From CAZSNH01 sp052388455 (GTDB taxonomy: Bacteria; Pseudomonadota; Alphaproteobacteria; Rhizobiales; Hyphomicrobiaceae): 25,130 nt of DNA. Positions 23,603 through 25,130 of the stretch are shown in pieces. The stretch spans positions 1 through 25,130 of the forward strand of contig JBQTIA010000054.1 in assembly GCA_052388455.1 (NCBI GenBank), in the 5' to 3' direction. The stretch's first letter is position 1; every line of letters begins with the position of its first letter. The position numbers and the translations under genes were made by a program. The notes beneath the pieces are model-generated. The model was not told where the DNA came from. It saw only the letters and a program-made list of their open reading frames with translations, and searched no databases.

Positions 23603-24919
23603 TCACCCTTTCTTGGCTTCGGAGGTGACCTTTGCCGGATCGTCGAGGCTGTCGGAGCCTTCGAAAGTGACACCCTTCAGCCCGAGCGTGCCCATGGCGC
23701 CCTCGAGCGACTTGGCCTGTGTGATGAGCGCATCGATCGCGCCCTGCACTACGGCATTGCCCTCGGCGTTGCCTTCACCGATCATCTGATCGTAGGCTTC
23801 GCCGCCCTTCGCCCGATCCGACAGCGCCGTCATGCGCGCCATCGTGGCATCGAGAGCCGTGCGGACCTTGCTGTCGACGTCGACCGATTTGGCTTTCACC
23901 AGATCGGAAACGCTTGAGCCTGAGACGACGCTGCCGTCGGTCCGCGTATAGGAGCCGAGATAGACGTTCCGAATGCCGACCGCGTCGTAGTAGTGCGAGG
24001 CGTGCGTGTTGTCGGAGAAGCAGTCGTGCTCCTCCTCGGGATCGTGGATCATCAGCCCAAGCTGCATCCGCTCGCCGGCCAGCTCGCCATAGGTCAGGCT
24101 GCCGAGACCCATGAAGATCGCAGAAACGGCGTCCTTGCCACCGTTCTTCGACAGCACCTTGCGCGCTTCGCCCGTCGTACTCCACTGGCCTTTCATCCAC
24201 GCGAGATTGTCGATCAGAAGATCGGTCGCGACCCGCAGATAGTCGGCGCGCCGCTCGCAGTTGCCGCCCGTGCAAGCCTTGAGATCGAAGTCGGTCGCGG
24301 GCCGCTTGCCGGCCCCTGGTCCGGTGCCGTTGAGATCCTGCCCCCAGAGCAGGAACTCCACGGCATGATAGCCGGTGGCGACATTGGCCTCGACGCCTCC
24401 CGCTTCGTGCAGGTTGCGGACCAGCAGCTCCTTGGAGATTTTTCCGGCATCCACCTTCTTGCCGGACACCTTGAGCGTCGTATTGGCGATCACGTTTGCA
24501 GCGTAGAAGGCGTTCTCGCCCGACTCGGTGCCGTAGTCGCCGGCGACGTAGTCGATCAGCCCCTCATCGAGCGGCCAGGCGTTGACCTTGCCCTCCCAGT
24601 CATCGACGATTTTGTTTCCGAAGCGATAGACCTCGGTCTGCATGTAGGGGACGCGGGCGTCGCGCCAGGCCTGGCGGGCGGCGGCGAGGGTTTCTTCCGT
24701 GGGCGTTGCCAGCAGCCGATCGATGGCGGCCTTGAGTTTCAGGGCCGAGGCATGGCTGTCCGCATAGCCGGCTTCGGCGATGTCGGCATAGGTTTTGATG
24801 ACGGCTGTGGTCGTCGGAGCCGTCTCAGACCGCGAAGGGGTGGCGGAAGGGACGATAAGTGCGGCGGCGACAACGGCGGCCGTCAGGCCGTGGCTCGGCC
24901 TGATAAACGTGAAGGTCAT
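23603..24919 (-). CDS. Imelysin-family iron-regulated protein (IrpA/ICMP type)
   Basis: A 438-residue exported protein of the imelysin (peptidase M75-like) family, implicated in iron uptake in several bacteria; the exact biochemical role is unsettled. The signal peptide spans about 1-31 (GLTAAVVAAALIVPSA...SRS). The family motif GYHAVE (183-188) gives the GxHxxE metal-site signature with H185 and E188. The second conserved block HDCFSDNTHASHYYDAVGIRN is at 298-318, with W86/R87 in ARQAWRDARVPYMQTE. Full length, two-repeat helical architecture is inferred. The ATG at 24919 has GGGG about 12 bases upstream. An ICE-like box, promoter and leader shared with the TonB receptor gene lie upstream. 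Downstream on the same strand are a decayed second imelysin, the riboswitch-porin unit and the di-haem oxidoreductase. Confidence 0.92.
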   Translation of the reverse strand: MTFTFIRPSHGLTAAVVAAALIVPSATPSRSETAPTTTAVIKTYADIAEAGYADSHASALKLKAAIDRLLATPTEETLAAARQAWRDARVPYMQTEVYRFGNKIVDDWEGKVNAWPLDEGLIDYVAGDYGTESGENAFYAANVIANTTLKVSGKKVDAGKISKELLVRNLHEAGGVEANVATGYHAVEFLLWGQDLNGTGPGAGKRPATDFDLKACTGGNCERRADYLRVATDLLIDNLAWMKGQWSTTGEARKVLSKNGGKDAVSAIFMGLGSLTYGELAGERMQLGLMIHDPEEEHDCFSDNTHASHYYDAVGIRNVYLGSYTRTDGSVVSGSSVSDLVKAKSVDVDSKVRTALDATMARMTALSDRAKGGEAYDQMIGEGNAEGNAVVQGAIDALITQAKSLEGAMGTLGLKGVTFEGSDSLDDPAKVTSEAKKG

Positions 24920-24938
24920 GCGGTCTTACCCCAATGGA

Positions 24939-24964
24939 CGAGATTCAAGGTCTCGAGATCAGGC
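24939..24964 (-). promoter_or_regulatory. Leader hairpin of the imelysin mRNA, shared with TonB receptor
   Basis: The minus strand contains CGAGA-CCTTGAA-TCTCG, a 5-bp stem with a 7-nt loop. It lies in the 20-nt block identical to that of the TonB receptor leader, and just before the TTGGGG Shine-Dalgarno region. The outer pairs seen in the other copy (TGAT/ATCA) are not kept here. Confidence 0.5.
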
Positions 24965-25005
24965 GCCCCTCGGCGGAGCGTCACAGTCGATACCGGAGAA
25001 GCCGC

Positions 25006-25033
25006 AGCCTAGGCAGAACGAATTCCGAGTCAA
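25006..25033 (-). promoter_or_regulatory. Promoter of the imelysin gene
   Basis: On the minus strand TTGACT (25033-25028) and TAGGCT (25011-25006) are spaced by 16 bp, matching the layout at the TonB receptor gene. The sequence from the ICE-like box to the -35 is also nearly identical: AAATCATAGC is kept in both, followed by G or C and then TTTGAC. The predicted leader is about 80 nt. Confidence 0.5.
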
Positions 25034-25042
25034 AGGCTATGA

Positions 25043-25059
25043 TTTGAAATGGTTCTAGG
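25043..25059 (-). promoter_or_regulatory. ICE-like Irr box upstream of the imelysin gene
   Basis: The minus strand reads CCTAGAACCATTTCAAA, agreeing with 14 of 17 positions of the recalled ICE consensus TTTRGAAYNRTTCYAAA. It is 124 bp before the ATG and about 10 bp upstream of the -35, the same geometry as the box at 19966-19982. The two boxes differ in several bases yet keep the dyad positions, which supports selection rather than simple duplication. Confidence 0.6.
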
Positions 25060-25130
25060 GTTCAACGCGCACCGTCGAAATCCGGCGATTTCAAGCGACT
25101 CTGGAGAGAATTGGGCTGTGCAATTCCCGG

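Overview
The window is high-GC, gene-dense chromosomal DNA from a Gram-negative alphaproteobacterium. It is most likely in the Hyphomicrobiales and close to Bradyrhizobiaceae/Xanthobacteraceae. The reasons are an Irr-type Fur regulator next to fabA-fabB-fabI, Irr-box (ICE) motifs, a TonB receptor with an alphaproteobacterial TonB box plus basic/Pro linker, and extragenic palindromes of the kind common in Bradyrhizobium relatives. I cannot fix the genus from sequence alone.

Layout: (1) 1-180, two tandem copies of one extragenic palindrome. (2) 181-2830, minus strand: a TrkH potassium transporter and a D-2-hydroxyacid (glyoxylate/glycerate) dehydrogenase. (3) 3048-3686, a secreted bacterial SH3 protein. 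(4) 3733-7355, irr (minus) diverging from fabA-fabB-fabI (plus), the anaerobic-type unsaturated fatty acid branch plus enoyl reductase. (5) 7368-9833, a tiny membrane protein, a nested palindromic repeat, an exported TPR protein and murI. (6) 10200-11930, a small conserved-looking secreted protein, an SDR and a small hypothetical protein. (7) 12038-17082, a copper/silver efflux operon: a Cys-rich exported protein, CusB and CusA. (8) 17150-17303, another composite palindromic repeat. (9) 17336-25059, minus strand: a metal-uptake island with a FecA-like TonB receptor, a di-haem c-type oxidoreductase, a porin, a decayed imelysin fragment and a complete imelysin (IrpA/ICMP type).

The most interesting part is the control of the island. 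The TonB receptor and the imelysin have nearly superimposable upstream regions: an ICE-like 17-mer about 10 bp upstream of a -35, a -35/-10 pair with 16-bp spacing, and then a 20-nt identical leader block able to form a small hairpin just before the Shine-Dalgarno. This predicts co-regulation by iron through Irr, whose gene is in the same window. Between them, the porin is preceded by what I read as a complete cobalamin (B12) riboswitch aptamer. Its apparent expression platform hides the ribosome-binding site of a 23-codon leader ORF that ends one base before the porin start codon. A porin under B12 riboswitch control inside an Irr-controlled iron island is the strongest candidate for something undescribed.
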